A stretch of DNA of 64,000 nt, taken from positions 186,001-250,000 of the forward strand of contig NZ_LFMW01000004.1 of NCBI RefSeq assembly GCF_001050345.1, read 5' to 3'. The translations under genes and the position numbers were made by a program. Below, in pieces: positions 21,330 through 30,657 of this stretch; the stretch's first letter is position 1, and the number at the start of each line of letters is the position of its first letter. The notes beneath the pieces were generated by a model. That model searched no databases. It was not told the DNA's origin and worked only from the letters and a program-made list of their open reading frames with translations. Origin of the DNA: Pseudomonas fildesensis. Lineage in GTDB: Bacteria; Pseudomonadota; Gammaproteobacteria; Pseudomonadales; Pseudomonadaceae.

Positions 21330-21908
21330 TTATTTCGCTTTGACACCTTCCAGCGAGATGTCCAGGTCCACGGTCTGGGAAGACGGGCCTGGGCCTTTGA
21401 TACCGAAGTCGTTCAGGTTCAGCGTGGTTTTGGCGTTGAAGCCAGCACGTTCGCCGCCCCATGGATCCTTGCCTTCACCGTTGAACGTGGCCTTGAAGGT
21501 CACAGGCTTGGTGACGCCGTGGAAGGTCAGGTCGCCGGTCACGTCAGCGGTTTTCTCGCCGGTGGACTTAACAGCGGTCGACACGAACTTGGCATCGGCG
21601 AACTTGGCAACGTCGAGGAAATCCTTGCTGGCGATGTGCTTGTCACGCTCAGCGTGGTTGGACCACAGGCTGGCAGTTTTCAAGTCGACTGCGATTTTGC
21701 TGGCTTCAGGCTTGGCAGAGTCCCAGCTGAAGGTACCGTCGAAATCCTTGAACGTACCGTGGATGTAGCTGTAGCCCAAGTGGCTGATTTTCCAGTCGAC
21801 GAAGGCGTGCTGGCCTTCCTTGTCGATCTTGTAGTCAGCAGCCATCACCTGGCCTGCAGACAGCAGCGCTGTACCGATTGCCAGAGCGGCGAGGGTCTTT
21901 TTCAACAT
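21330..21908 (-). CDS. YceI family periplasmic protein
   Basis: A 192-residue protein with a signal peptide cut after VMA (about 22), then a lipocalin-like YceI barrel: [33 protein letters not shown], and [12 protein letters not shown] near the C-terminal half. YceI proteins bind long polyprenoid or lipid chains in the periplasm. The P. aeruginosa gene at this map position encodes the YceI-family protein PasP, reported as a secreted protease; orthology here is inferred from order. The ATG at 21908 has an AAGGAAT site. It follows the cytochrome b561 gene by about 30 bases, probably as an operon. Confidence 0.92.
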   Translation of the reverse strand: MLKKTLAALAIGTALLSAGQVMAADYKIDKEGQHAFVDWKISHLGYSYIHGTFKDFDGTFSWDSAKPEASKIAVDLKTASLWSNHAERDKHIASKDFLDVAKFADAKFVSTAVKSTGEKTADVTGDLTFHGVTKPVTFKATFNGEGKDPWGGERAGFNAKTTLNLNDFGIKGPGPSSQTVDLDISLEGVKAK

Positions 21909-21940
21909 GTTTTCTATTCCTTGTGAGTCGAGGTTGAACA

Positions 21941-22492
21941 TCAGGCTTTGCGCCCCAGCATTCGTGTCAGGGTCACATCACGATCAATAAAGTGGTGTTT
22001 CAACGCAGCCACGCCGTGCAAGCCGGCGAAAACCACCAACACCCAGGCGAGGTACAGATGCACCACGCCGGCGGTGTCTGCCTGGTCCGGTAGCCCGGAA
22101 ACCACGGCAGGAATTTCAAACAGGCCAAACACCGGGATACCGACACCGTCTGCGGTGGAAATCAGGTAACCGGCAATCATCACGGCAAACAAGCCGACAT
22201 AAAGGAACGCGTGGCCAAACGCGGCACCGAGTCGGGTCATGCGGCTATAACTGGCAAGCGGCGGTGGCGGCGGGCTGATCAGGCGCCAGACGATACGCAC
22301 CAGCATGATGGCGAACAGTGTGATGCCAATGCTCTTGTGCAGGTCCGGGGCGTCTTTGCGCCAGGCGCTGTAGTAGTCGAGGCCGACCATCCACAAGCCG
22401 AGGGCGAACAGACTGAACACCACCAGGGCCACGCCCCAGTGCAAAACCATGCTGACCCAGCCGTAACGGGCCGGTGAATTACGTAACTGCAT
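21941..22492 (-). CDS. cytochrome b561 (YceJ-like)
   Basis: A 183-residue inner-membrane di-haem cytochrome with four helices (about 15-35, 50-68, 92-112, 146-166). The haem-ligand histidines are plausible in [30 protein letters not shown] and [17 protein letters not shown]561-type proteins pass electrons between the quinone pool and periplasmic partners. It is the first gene of a pair with the YceI gene, an arrangement also found in E. coli (yceJ-yceI). It diverges from bioA across 273 bases that hold the two promoters but no gene I can identify. Confidence 0.93.
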   Translation of the reverse strand: MQLRNSPARYGWVSMVLHWGVALVVFSLFALGLWMVGLDYYSAWRKDAPDLHKSIGITLFAIMLVRIVWRLISPPPPPLASYSRMTRLGAAFGHAFLYVGLFAVMIAGYLISTADGVGIPVFGLFEIPAVVSGLPDQADTAGVVHLYLAWVLVVFAGLHGVAALKHHFIDRDVTLTRMLGRKA

Positions 22493-22765
22493 GCACTTAA
22501 TCCCGTAAGAACTGCGCCCAAGACTAGCGTTTTACCTATCGAATTAAAGCGGAAAATTTCGCTTTGAAATATCGAGAAATGTGATCTTGAGGTTATGAAG
22601 CGTAAATTAACCAAGGATTAAGGACTATCCAGAAGAAACGTGACAGACCGTCCTGCGTTTACTGCGAATTCACACGTAACGGGTTGTGACATAGCCGCCC
22701 ATTGCATAGGCTTGCGCGATTGTTTTACCTGCGCCGGCCGCAGGACCGCTTCGAGGAGATAACCG

Positions 22766-24172
22766 ATGGGCTTGAACAACCAGTGGATGCAACGCGACCT
22801 CGCGGTGCTGTGGCATCCCTGCACCCAGATGAAAGACCACCAGCAACTGCCGCTGATCCCGATCAAGCGCGGCGAAGGCGTCTGGCTGGAAGACTTCGAA
22901 GGCAAGCGCTACCTCGACGCCGTGAGTTCCTGGTGGGTCAACGTGTTTGGCCACGCCAACCCGCGCATCAACCAGCGCATCAAGGACCAGGTCGACCAAC
23001 TGGAGCACGTGATCCTCGCCGGTTTCAGCCACCAGCCGGTAATCGAGCTGTCCGAGCGCCTGGTAAAAATGACGCCCGAAGGCCTGACCCGCTGTTTCTA
23101 TGCCGATAACGGTTCGTCGTGCATCGAAGTCGCGTTGAAGATGAGCTTTCACTACTGGCTCAACCGCGGCCTGCCGAACAAAAAACGCTTCGTCACCCTG
23201 ACCAACAGCTACCACGGCGAGACCATCGCCGCGATGTCGGTGGGCGACGTGCCGCTGTTCACCGAGACCTACAAAGCGCTGCTGCTCGACACCATCAAAG
23301 TGCCGAGCCCGGACTGCTACCTGCGCCCCGAAGGCATGAGCTGGGAAGAACACTCGCGCAACATGTTCCTGGCCATGGAGCAGACCCTGGCAGACAACCA
23401 CGACACCGTCGCGGCCGTCATCGTCGAGCCGCTGATTCAGGGTGCCGGCGGCATGCGCATGTACCACCCGGTGTACCTCAAGCTGCTGCGCGAAGCCTGT
23501 GACCGTTACGGTGTGCACCTGATCCACGACGAAATCGCCGTGGGCTTCGGCCGCACCGGCACGATGTTCGCCTGCGAACAGGCCGGCATCCGCCCGGACT
23601 TCCTGTGCCTGTCCAAAGCCCTCACCGGCGGCTACTTGCCGCTGGCGGCGGTGGTCACCACCGATGATGTCTACGACGCCTTCTACGACGATTACCCGAC
23701 CCTGCGTGCCTTCCTGCACTCCCACAGCTACACCGGCAACCCGCTGGCATGCGCGGCGGCCTTGGCGACCCTGGATATTTTCGAAGAAGACAACGTCATC
23801 GAAAACAACAAGGCCCTGGCCCAGCGCATGGCCACGGCCACCGCGCATCTGGTCGATCATCCGCACGTCTCGGAAGTGCGCCAGACCGGCATGGTACTGG
23901 CCATCGAAATGGTCCAGGACAAAGCCACCAAGACCGCCTACCCGTGGCAGGAACGCCGTGGCTTGAAGGTGTTCGAACACGCCCTGGAGCGCGGCGCGTT
24001 GTTGCGGCCGCTGGGCAGCGTGGTGTATTTCCTGCCGCCGTATGTGATTACGCCGGAGCAGATCGATTTTTTGGCCATCGTTGCCAGCGAAGGGATCGAT
24101 ATCGCCACCAACAGCAAAGTCAGTGTTGCCGTGCCAAAAGACTTCCACCCCGACTTTCGCGATCCCGGCTAA
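22766..24172 (+). CDS. bioA: adenosylmethionine-8-amino-7-oxononanoate aminotransferase
   Basis: Biotin synthesis: transfers the amino group of SAM to KAPA to give DAPA, with pyridoxal phosphate. The 468 residues show LWHPCTQMKDH and SSWWVNVFGHANP at the substrate site, ADNGSSCIEVALKM, and the PLP lysine in LSKALTGGYLPLAAV. A strong AGGAG site precedes the ATG. Other bio genes are not adjacent; in Pseudomonas bioA normally lies apart from bioBFHCD. It uses SAM, which ties it loosely to the methionine genes nearby. Confidence 0.96.
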   Translation: MGLNNQWMQRDLAVLWHPCTQMKDHQQLPLIPIKRGEGVWLEDFEGKRYLDAVSSWWVNVFGHANPRINQRIKDQVDQLEHVILAGFSHQPVIELSERLVKMTPEGLTRCFYADNGSSCIEVALKMSFHYWLNRGLPNKKRFVTLTNSYHGETIAAMSVGDVPLFTETYKALLLDTIKVPSPDCYLRPEGMSWEEHSRNMFLAMEQTLADNHDTVAAVIVEPLIQGAGGMRMYHPVYLKLLREACDRYGVHLIHDEIAVGFGRTGTMFACEQAGIRPDFLCLSKALTGGYLPLAAVVTTDDVYDAFYDDYPTLRAFLHSHSYTGNPLACAAALATLDIFEEDNVIENNKALAQRMATATAHLVDHPHVSEVRQTGMVLAIEMVQDKATKTAYPWQERRGLKVFEHALERGALLRPLGSVVYFLPPYVITPEQIDFLAIVASEGIDIATNSKVSVAVPKDFHPDFRDPG

Positions 24173-24201
24173 TCACCTAACCCCTTGAAGAAGCCGGCTT
24201 C

Positions 24202-24311
24202 TGTGGCGAGGGAGCTTGCTCCCGCTGGGCCGGGCTGGCGCTCAAGTGCGAAGCGCCCCCAAAAGCCGGCGACTGCTACGCAGCCGAACGGGAGCAAGCT
24301 CCCTCGCCACA
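24202..24311. repeat. REPIN, GTGGCGAGGG family
   Basis: TGTGGCGAGGGAGCTTGCTC and its inverted copy flank a GC-rich centre in the bioA-rsmE gap. Confidence 0.9.
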
Positions 24312-24350
24312 GTAATCTCGCTCCTACACAAAATTGCCCAGAGAACAGAA

Positions 24351-25070
24351 ATGAGACTGTCCCGTTTTTTCACCGACACCCCGCTCAGCCTCGGCGACCA
24401 CGAGTTGCCCGAAGCCCAGGCGCATTACATCAGCCGTGTGTTGCGCATGGGCGAAGGCGACGCCGTGCAACTGTTCGACGGTTCCGGCCAGGAGTTTCTC
24501 GGCACGCTGCTGGAGGTCGGTAAAAAACGCGTCACCGTACAACTGACGCAGAGCTTCACCGGCCAAACCGAATCGCCACTGCACATTCACCTGGGCCAGG
24601 GCCTGTCCCGGGGCGAGCGCATGGATTGGGCGATTCAGAAAGCCACCGAACTGGGCGTCAACGCGATCACGCCGATTTTCAGCGACCGCTGCGAAGTACG
24701 CCTCAAGGACGAACGCGCCGACAAGCGCCTGCTGCACTGGCGTCAGGTGGCGATCAGCGCGTGCGAGCAATGCGCACGTTCGACGGTGCCGGTGATTCAC
24801 CCGCCGCTGTTGTTGGCGGACTGGTTGAAACAGGCCGAGGCGGATTTGAAGCTGGTGCTGCACCCAGTAGCCGAACCTATGATCAGCCATGCCAAGCCGT
24901 CGAGCCTGGCGTTCCTGATCGGGCCTGAGGGTGGGCTGACCGACAGTGAAGTCGAAGCAGCCCAAGGCGCCGGCTTCCATGCCGCCCGCCTCGGCCCGCG
25001 TGTGTTGCGTACCGAGACCGCGCCGGTGGTGGCGCTGGCCGTGGCCCAACAACTTTGGGGCGACTTCTAA
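24351..25070 (+). CDS. rsmE: 16S rRNA (uracil(1498)-N3)-methyltransferase
   Basis: Methylates N3 of U1498 in 16S rRNA with SAM. 239 residues: an N-terminal PUA-like part (HYISRVLRMGEGDAVQLFDG) and a SPOUT-knot C-terminal domain with LIGPEGGLTDSEVEAA and LGPRVLRTETAPVVAL, where the knotted SAM site lies. I used the ATG at 24351 because it starts the conserved MRLSRFF; an upstream frame runs through the REPIN and is spurious. It is transcribed in the same direction as bioA but is separated from it by the REPIN. Confidence 0.96.
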   Translation: MRLSRFFTDTPLSLGDHELPEAQAHYISRVLRMGEGDAVQLFDGSGQEFLGTLLEVGKKRVTVQLTQSFTGQTESPLHIHLGQGLSRGERMDWAIQKATELGVNAITPIFSDRCEVRLKDERADKRLLHWRQVAISACEQCARSTVPVIHPPLLLADWLKQAEADLKLVLHPVAEPMISHAKPSSLAFLIGPEGGLTDSEVEAAQGAGFHAARLGPRVLRTETAPVVALAVAQQLWGDF

Positions 25071-25094
25071 CCCCCCACTGATCGACTGATGACC

Positions 25095-25206
25095 GATCGT
25101 TCCCACGCTCCACGAGGGAATGCAGCCCTGGACGCTCCGCGTCTGCTTTAAAGTCGTGACGCAGAGCGTCACAGGAGGCATTCCCACGCAGAGCGTGGGA
25201 ACGATC
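25095..25206. repeat. REPIN, GATCGTTCCCACGCTC family
   Basis: GATCGTTCCCACGCTC at one end and GAGCGTGGGAACGATC at the other enclose shorter GACGCTC/GAGCGTC palindromes. It separates rsmE from the convergent binding-protein gene. Confidence 0.9.
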
Positions 25207-25219
25207 AGTCATCCGGTGA

Positions 25220-26122
25220 TCACTCCACCGGATCGCTGACGGGCTTGGCAATAATCGCCTTGAGCTCGCTGGTCATCGGGAATTCCAGGTTCAAGCCCTT
25301 CGGCGGAATCGGCTGTTCAAACCAGCGCTGGTAAATCCCGTTGATCTCCCCCGTGCGGTACAGCTCGCCCAAGGCATCGTTGACCACCGCGAGAAACTGC
25401 GGGTCGTCCTTGCGCACCATACAGCTGTAGATTTCCCGCGATTGCTCCTCACCCACCACCACCCATTTGTGTGGGTCTTGGGCCTTGGCGCGTTCGCCGT
25501 AGAGCAACGCGTCATCCATATAGAACGCCACCGCGCGCCCCGTTTCGAGCATCTTGAACGCTTCGCCGTGGTCCTTGGCACTGATCACGAACATGTTGTT
25601 CTTGTGCTCGGCGTTGTAGCTTTTAAGAAAGCGCTCGTTGGTGGTGCCGGCGGTGGTCACCACATTCTTGCCCTTGAGGTCGGCGAAACCCTGGATGCCG
25701 CTGTCCTTGGCCGTCAGTAGCTGGCCCTTCACGTAGATAAACCCATAGGAAAACGCCACCTGTTTCTGCCGCTCGGCAGTCACGCCGGTGGAGCCGCATT
25801 CCAGGTCGACGGTGCCGTTCTGCACCAGCGGGATACGGGTCTGGGAGGTCACCAGGTTGTACTTCACGTTGAGGTTCGCCACCCCGGTTTTCTGCTGGAT
25901 GCGCTCGACGATCTTGTTCGCCAGGTCCACCGAGTAACCCATGGGCTTGCCGCTGTGATCGCCCACGTACGAAAACGGCACCGACGCATCGCGGTAACCC
26001 AGGGTGATGGACTTGGCGTTGGCGATCTTGCTCAACGCGCCGTTCAGAGCGGGTTCATCCGCCTGAACCTGTGTACCCAACAAAAGCCCCAGGGTGCAGC
26101 CAGTCAACAGGATCTTTTTCAT
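25220..26122 (-). CDS. amino-acid ABC transporter substrate-binding protein (GltI-like)
   Basis: A 300-residue periplasmic protein with a signal peptide (about 1-21). It has the family 3 layout, and the segments ITLGYRDASVPFSYVG, DLECGSTGVTAERQKQVAFS and YGFIYVKGQLL resemble GltI-type binders of acidic amino acids. No permease or ATPase gene is beside it. It lies downstream of ridA and a D-amino-acid dehydrogenase gene on the same strand with short gaps, so the ligand may be an amino acid degraded by that enzyme; this is inference. Confidence 0.88.
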   Translation of the reverse strand: MKKILLTGCTLGLLLGTQVQADEPALNGALSKIANAKSITLGYRDASVPFSYVGDHSGKPMGYSVDLANKIVERIQQKTGVANLNVKYNLVTSQTRIPLVQNGTVDLECGSTGVTAERQKQVAFSYGFIYVKGQLLTAKDSGIQGFADLKGKNVVTTAGTTNERFLKSYNAEHKNNMFVISAKDHGEAFKMLETGRAVAFYMDDALLYGERAKAQDPHKWVVVGEEQSREIYSCMVRKDDPQFLAVVNDALGELYRTGEINGIYQRWFEQPIPPKGLNLEFPMTSELKAIIAKPVSDPVE

Positions 26123-26146
26123 TGTTATTCTCCGTTGGTCTTTGAG

Positions 26147-26497
26147 TTATTTACGTACGGCAATCACGCTGATTTCCACCCGCACACTCGGCCGCGCCAG
26201 CTCCGCTTGCAGCGTGGTGCGCGTCGGTGCCATGCCAGGCGACAACCACGCGGACCACACCTCGTTCATCGGTGCGAACCCTTCTGCGATGTCTTTCAAG
26301 TAAATGGTCGCGTTGAGCAGATGATCCTTGTCGCTGCCGGCCTGAGCCAACAGCGTATCAATCTTGGCCAGGACTTCGCGGGTCTGGGTTGCCACGTCCT
26401 GGCCATCGCCCGGCACCTGCCCCGAGAGGAACACCAGGTCCTTGAAGGTCACCGCGCCGGATAGACGTTCGTTGCTGCTGATTCGGTTGATGGTCAT
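26147..26497 (-). CDS. RidA family enamine/imine deaminase
   Basis: A 116-residue YjgF/YER057c/UK114 fold protein. RidA proteins hydrolyse reactive 2-imino acids to keto acids and ammonia. It has LVFLSGQVPG near the start and the usual closing VRVEISVIAV strand; the catalytic Arg of archetypal RidA, in a C-terminal PxR motif, may be the Arg in ARPSVRVEI. It lies 10 bases after the D-amino-acid dehydrogenase, whose product is just such an imine, so removing that imine is a coherent role. A GAGGAT site precedes the ATG. Confidence 0.9.
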   Translation of the reverse strand: MTINRISSNERLSGAVTFKDLVFLSGQVPGDGQDVATQTREVLAKIDTLLAQAGSDKDHLLNATIYLKDIAEGFAPMNEVWSAWLSPGMAPTRTTLQAELARPSVRVEISVIAVRK

Positions 26498-26507
26498 AGG
26501 TACATCC

Positions 26508-27749
26508 TCAGGCCGCGCGGGGTGTCAGGCCCTGCATATCAATGGAAGGAATGTGGTGGCCGATTAGTTCGGCCAACAGTTGGCCGCTGCCGCTGGCCAG
26601 AGTAAAACCGAGGGCGCCGTGGCCCAGGTTCAGCCACAGGTTGCGGTACACACTGGCGCCGATCAGCGGCACCCCGGTCGGGGTGGCCGGGCGCATGCCA
26701 GCCCATTCGACCGCATGGGCGTAGTCGCCAGCCAGAGGAAATGTCTCCACAGCCTGGCGTTTCATCAGCGCCAAACGCTTGGGCTCCAGGCTCGCGTCGA
26801 AACCGACGATGTCCACCATGGCCGCCACCCGCAATTGCTCACCGATGCGCGCGTAAACGATCTTGCGGTCATAGTCCGTGATGCTAACGTTCGGCGCCTG
26901 ATGCTGCGCGCCAATCGGCACGCTCAAGCTGTAGCCCTTCAGCGGGTACAGCGGCAGCGACAACCCCGGCAAGCCCAATTCAGCGCTGCGATGCCCGGCC
27001 GCCAACACCAGTTGATCAACCGGCATCACCTCATCACCCAGCTCGATGGCCTGCACTGCGCCGTCGGCGTGACGAATCCCGGTGACCTTGCGCCCCAACA
27101 CAAAACGGCATCGGCCCGACGCTTCAAGCCGCACCGCCAATCGCTGGCAGAACCCATGGCAATCCGCGACTTCTTCGTTCGGTGTGTAGATGCCGCCGAC
27201 AAAACCATCACCGGCCAGCGCCGGCTCAAGGCGTGCGCAGTCGGCGGCCGAGAGCACCTGCTGTTGCAGAATGTCCGTGACCTTGCTGCGGGCATGTTCG
27301 AAGGAATTGGCGTTGCGAAACGTCACCAACTTGCCGTTGCGCCGCCAGTCGAAGCCGTCCAGGCGGTCGTCTTCGCGCCATTGCTGCAAGGTGCCTTGGC
27401 TCAGGGACGCCAGTCGCAGCAGGTGGGCGGCATTGCGTTGGTTGATCGAGCCACGGCAGGCGCCGAGGAAGGCCGCCATCCAGCGCCATTGCTGCGGGTC
27501 GAGGCGCGGGCGCAGCTTCAAGGGCGAGTCACCGCGCAACAGCCAGCCAATGGCTTGCAGCGGCACCCCGGCGTCGGCCAGCGGCGCAACGTAGCGGTAG
27601 GACAGTTGGCCGCCATTGGCGAAACTGGTTTCGCTGCCCAGGCTCTCGCGCGCGTCGATCACCGTCACTTCATGGCCGGCACGCACCAAGGCATAAGCGC
27701 TTGCCAAGCCGATGACCCCACCGCCGATGATGCAAACCTGCCTGGCCAT
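26508..27749 (-). CDS. DadA-like FAD-dependent D-amino-acid dehydrogenase
   Basis: A 413-residue flavoprotein of the DAO family with N-terminal dinucleotide fold VCIIGGGVIGLASAYALVRAG and a C-terminal PTGVPLIGASVYRNLWLNLGHGALG typical of DadA. These enzymes oxidise amino acids to imino acids and pass electrons to the respiratory chain. The main DadA is usually beside dadX (alanine racemase); here the partners are ridA and a binding protein, so this is probably a paralogue with a different substrate. The ATG at 27749 starts the FAD fold. It diverges from a LysR regulator, its likely controller. Confidence 0.88.
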   Translation of the reverse strand: MARQVCIIGGGVIGLASAYALVRAGHEVTVIDARESLGSETSFANGGQLSYRYVAPLADAGVPLQAIGWLLRGDSPLKLRPRLDPQQWRWMAAFLGACRGSINQRNAAHLLRLASLSQGTLQQWREDDRLDGFDWRRNGKLVTFRNANSFEHARSKVTDILQQQVLSAADCARLEPALAGDGFVGGIYTPNEEVADCHGFCQRLAVRLEASGRCRFVLGRKVTGIRHADGAVQAIELGDEVMPVDQLVLAAGHRSAELGLPGLSLPLYPLKGYSLSVPIGAQHQAPNVSITDYDRKIVYARIGEQLRVAAMVDIVGFDASLEPKRLALMKRQAVETFPLAGDYAHAVEWAGMRPATPTGVPLIGASVYRNLWLNLGHGALGFTLASGSGQLLAELIGHHIPSIDMQGLTPRAA

Positions 27750-27856
27750 CCCAGCCCCCTGCCGTTGATTAAGAGAGGCCAAGCGTAGGCGCAGGTGACA
27801 GGCCGCCGACAATGAATAAAGATGGGTCACCCATAAACAAAGGTTATGGACTTGCC

Positions 27857-28759
27857 ATGCGCTTGCGTCATATCGAAATCTTCCAGGCCATCCGCCAGAC
27901 CGGCTCCGTCAGCGCCGCCGCGCAGTTGCTGCACGTCTCGCAACCGGCGGTGACCAAAGTGCTGCAGCACGCCGAATTGCAGCTGGGTTTCCCGCTGTTT
28001 CTGCGGGTGCGTGGCAAATTGCAGCCCACGCCGGAAGCCCTGGCGCTGGAAAGCGAAGTCGAGAAGGTCACCGAGAGCTTGCAAGGCGTGCGGCGCCTGG
28101 CTAAAAGCTTGCGCCGCGCACCGGGGCAAAGCGTGCGCATTGGGGCGATTCCGGCACTGGCGCTGTCACTGCTGCCGCCTGCGATTCTGGAATGGAAGCG
28201 CGATTACCCGGACATCGCCTGCGAGCTGTCCAGCGACCACAGCCGTGAGCTGGTGCAGAAGCTGCTGATGCGCGAGATCGACCTGGCGCTGACGCTCAAC
28301 TTCTCCGGCCATCCTGGATTGACTACCCAAGTACTGGCCAACGGCGTGCTGGTGGCGCTGGCGTCCAAGGGCTATTGGTCCGACGCTGAATTGAGCCGGC
28401 CATTGCCGCTGGCCGATCTGGCGGGCACGCCGTTGATTGGCCTGTCCAGCGCCGACCCGCTGGCGGCCAAGCTCGACAGCTATCTGGAAAACGTCGACCC
28501 GCCGCCGCGGGTGACGATCTCCGTGCAGACCTACTCCCTGGCCCGCGCCATGGTCGAATCCGGTGCCGGCCTGACGGTTATCGACCCCTTCACTGCCCTC
28601 GGCGCGTCGACGGCAACCACCTGCATTCGCACGCTCACCCCGCCGCTGCCGATCACCCTGTACGCCCTGACCCGCGCCGACGAACCGCCGCCGCATATGC
28701 TGGCCAACCTGCTGCAGATTTTCGGCAATCGCGCGCGTGAACTACTCGAACGCCTATAA
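27857..28759 (+). CDS. LysR-family transcriptional regulator of the divergent dehydrogenase operon
   Basis: 300 residues. The winged helix-turn-helix is at about 1-60 (LRHIEIFQAIRQTGSVSAAAQLLHVSQPAVTKVLQHAE), followed by the usual two-lobe effector domain. It diverges from the DadA-like gene across about 110 bases, the classic LysR arrangement, so it likely activates that operon in response to its amino-acid substrate. The start is the ATG before MRLRHIE, which opens the DNA-binding domain directly. Target is inferred from layout. Confidence 0.88.
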   Translation: MRLRHIEIFQAIRQTGSVSAAAQLLHVSQPAVTKVLQHAELQLGFPLFLRVRGKLQPTPEALALESEVEKVTESLQGVRRLAKSLRRAPGQSVRIGAIPALALSLLPPAILEWKRDYPDIACELSSDHSRELVQKLLMREIDLALTLNFSGHPGLTTQVLANGVLVALASKGYWSDAELSRPLPLADLAGTPLIGLSSADPLAAKLDSYLENVDPPPRVTISVQTYSLARAMVESGAGLTVIDPFTALGASTATTCIRTLTPPLPITLYALTRADEPPPHMLANLLQIFGNRARELLERL

Positions 28760-28788
28760 CGGTAGGCGCCGGCTCCTAAAGGGGTTGG

Positions 28789-29406
28789 TTAGAGGACGTA
28801 GTGCATGATCGCCACAAAATGCAGCAGGCTGCCGCCGATCACGAACAGATGCCAGATGCCATGGGAATGCCGCAGGCGATCCTCCAGGGCAAAAAAGATG
28901 ATGCCGACGGTGTACAGCACCCCGCCCGACGCCAGCCAGATAAACCCCGCCGTGCCCAGCGCGGCGATCAGCGGCTTAACCGCCACCAGCACGATCCAGC
29001 CCATCACCGCGTAGATCACAATCGACAAAATCCGCGCTTCAGAGCGTGGTTTGATCTCTTGCAGGATGCCGATCACCGCCAGCCCCCACACGATGCCGAA
29101 CAGCGTCCAGCCCCATGGCCCGCGTAATGTCACCAGGCAAAACGGCGTGTAGCTGCCGGCGATCAACAGGTAGATCGAAAAGTGATCGACCTTCTGCATG
29201 ATCTCTTTTCGCCGCCCGCGCACGCTGTGGTACACGGTCGACGCGCTGTACAGCACCAGCAAGGTGAAGCCATAAATCGCCACGCTGACGATCTTCCAGG
29301 GGCTGCCATCCAGGCTCGCCACCACCAACATCCACACCGCGCCAATACACGCAGCGACTGCACCGAGCAAATGGCTCCAGGCGTTGAATCGTTCTCCGTG
29401 GTACAT
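28789..29406 (-). CDS. hemolysin III (YqfA/TrhA) family membrane protein
   Basis: A 205-residue protein with seven predicted membrane helices, related to the PAQR receptor family. It opens GERFNAWSHLLGAVAA, carries VYHSVRGRRKEIMQKVDHFSIYLLIAGSYTPF (the family His/Ser/Asp signature), and ends with HLFVIGGSLLHFVAIMHYVL, giving the expected metal-site histidines. Despite the name, haemolytic activity is not expected for most members. An excellent AGGAGGT site precedes the ATG. It is convergent with the LysR gene on one side and divergent from mdcR on the other. Confidence 0.92.
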   Translation of the reverse strand: MYHGERFNAWSHLLGAVAACIGAVWMLVVASLDGSPWKIVSVAIYGFTLLVLYSASTVYHSVRGRRKEIMQKVDHFSIYLLIAGSYTPFCLVTLRGPWGWTLFGIVWGLAVIGILQEIKPRSEARILSIVIYAVMGWIVLVAVKPLIAALGTAGFIWLASGGVLYTVGIIFFALEDRLRHSHGIWHLFVIGGSLLHFVAIMHYVL

Positions 29407-29551
29407 CTGTCACCGACCTCCTGTAACCGTTAAACGCTGGCTGGCAAGCGTCCAGCCTTGCGCATAAGAGTGCAAGCGCCTTATGACGTTCCGGCGACGC
29501 CGCGCAGTTTTGCGGGCACAATCGTGGGCATTCGAACAAGAGCCCACGGCC

Positions 29552-30466
29552 ATGCTGATCGACGAAGAGTTCACCCTCAAGAAGCTGGAAATCTTCCTGG
29601 CGTTCATGCGCACCGGCAACCTGGCCCGCGCCGCTGCCGAGTTGCAAACCAGCAACGTCAGCGTGCACCGCGCCATTCACTCCCTGGAAAATGCGCTGCG
29701 CTGCCCGCTGTTCAAACACGAAGGCCGCAACCTCACCCCGCTGGAAAGCGCCTACGTGCTCGAAGAGCGCGCGCAAAAACTGGTGGCCTACGTGGTCGAC
29801 AGCGTACGCCTGACCCGCGAAGCCGCCGGTTTCTCCGCCGAGCGCTTCAAGCTGGGCTCGCTGTATTCGCTGACGGTGAAGACCGTGCCACAACTGATCA
29901 TGGGCCTGAAAATCCGCCGCAGCGAACTCAACATCGACCTGATCCTGGGCTCCAACTTCGACCTGCTCTACAAGCTCAAGAACATGGAAGTCGACGCGAT
30001 CCTCATCTCCCTCGACGAACACGCCAACGATCCCGACTGCGAACAGATCGCGCTGTTCTCCGACGACATCTTCCTCGCCACCCCGGCCGATTCGCCCTTC
30101 AACCGCGACCAGGAAATCGACCTGGCGGACGTACGCGACGCCACCTTCATCACCCTCACCCAAGGCTTTGCTACTCACCAGGACGGCAACCGTGTGTTCA
30201 AGCAGGCGGGGTTCGAGCCGAAGGTGGCGATGCAGGTCAACGACATCTTCACGCTGTTGAGCATGGTCAGTTCGGGGGTGGGTTATGCATTGCTGCCGGG
30301 ACGGATTGCGGCGGTGTATGAGAACCGCGTGAAGCTGATACCGCTGCAACCCAGGTACCGGTTGCAGCAGCATATTGGTGTGGTGTTCTTGAAGGCCAAG
30401 GAGCGCGACCCGAACTTGCTGGCGTTGTTGGCGGAGTGTCGGATGTATGCCAATCGGCAGCTCTGA
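29552..30466 (+). CDS. mdcR: LysR-family regulator of malonate use, MdcR
   Basis: 304 residues with a LysR DNA-binding domain (EFTLKKLEIFLAFMRTGNLARAAAELQTSNVSVHRAIHSLE) and effector domain. The N-terminal sequence matches MdcR of malonate decarboxylase clusters. Its gene lies beyond the end of the mdc operon and points towards it, so it is convergent with madM and not transcribed from the operon promoter, which lies about 7 kb away upstream of mdcA. The ATG before MLIDEEF fits the domain boundary. Confidence 0.88.
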   Translation: MLIDEEFTLKKLEIFLAFMRTGNLARAAAELQTSNVSVHRAIHSLENALRCPLFKHEGRNLTPLESAYVLEERAQKLVAYVVDSVRLTREAAGFSAERFKLGSLYSLTVKTVPQLIMGLKIRRSELNIDLILGSNFDLLYKLKNMEVDAILISLDEHANDPDCEQIALFSDDIFLATPADSPFNRDQEIDLADVRDATFITLTQGFATHQDGNRVFKQAGFEPKVAMQVNDIFTLLSMVSSGVGYALLPGRIAAVYENRVKLIPLQPRYRLQQHIGVVFLKAKERDPNLLALLAECRMYANRQL

Positions 30467-30494
30467 CCTCTATTTTTGGATATCAGCCAATACC

Positions 30495-30629
30495 TGTGGC
30501 GAGCGGGCTTGCCCCGCGTTGGGCTGCGCAGCAGCCCCATAACCAGCCACCGGGGTGTGCCTGATGTACCGTATTCAGCTTTATGGGGGCTGCTGCGCAG
30601 CCCAACGCGGGGCAAGCCCGCTCGCCACA
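30495..30629. repeat. REPIN, GTGGCGAGCGGG family
   Basis: TGTGGCGAGCGGGCTTGCCC with its inverted copy, enclosing GGGCTGCGCAGCAGCCCC and its partner. It lies between the converging mdcR and madM genes. Confidence 0.92.
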
Positions 30630-30657
30630 GGAAGCTCGTTCGCCCTGGCGTTTGGGA

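Noticed and set aside
28789..29406. A true haemolysin
   Set aside because: The family name is historical. The seven-helix PAQR-like structure does not imply cell lysis.
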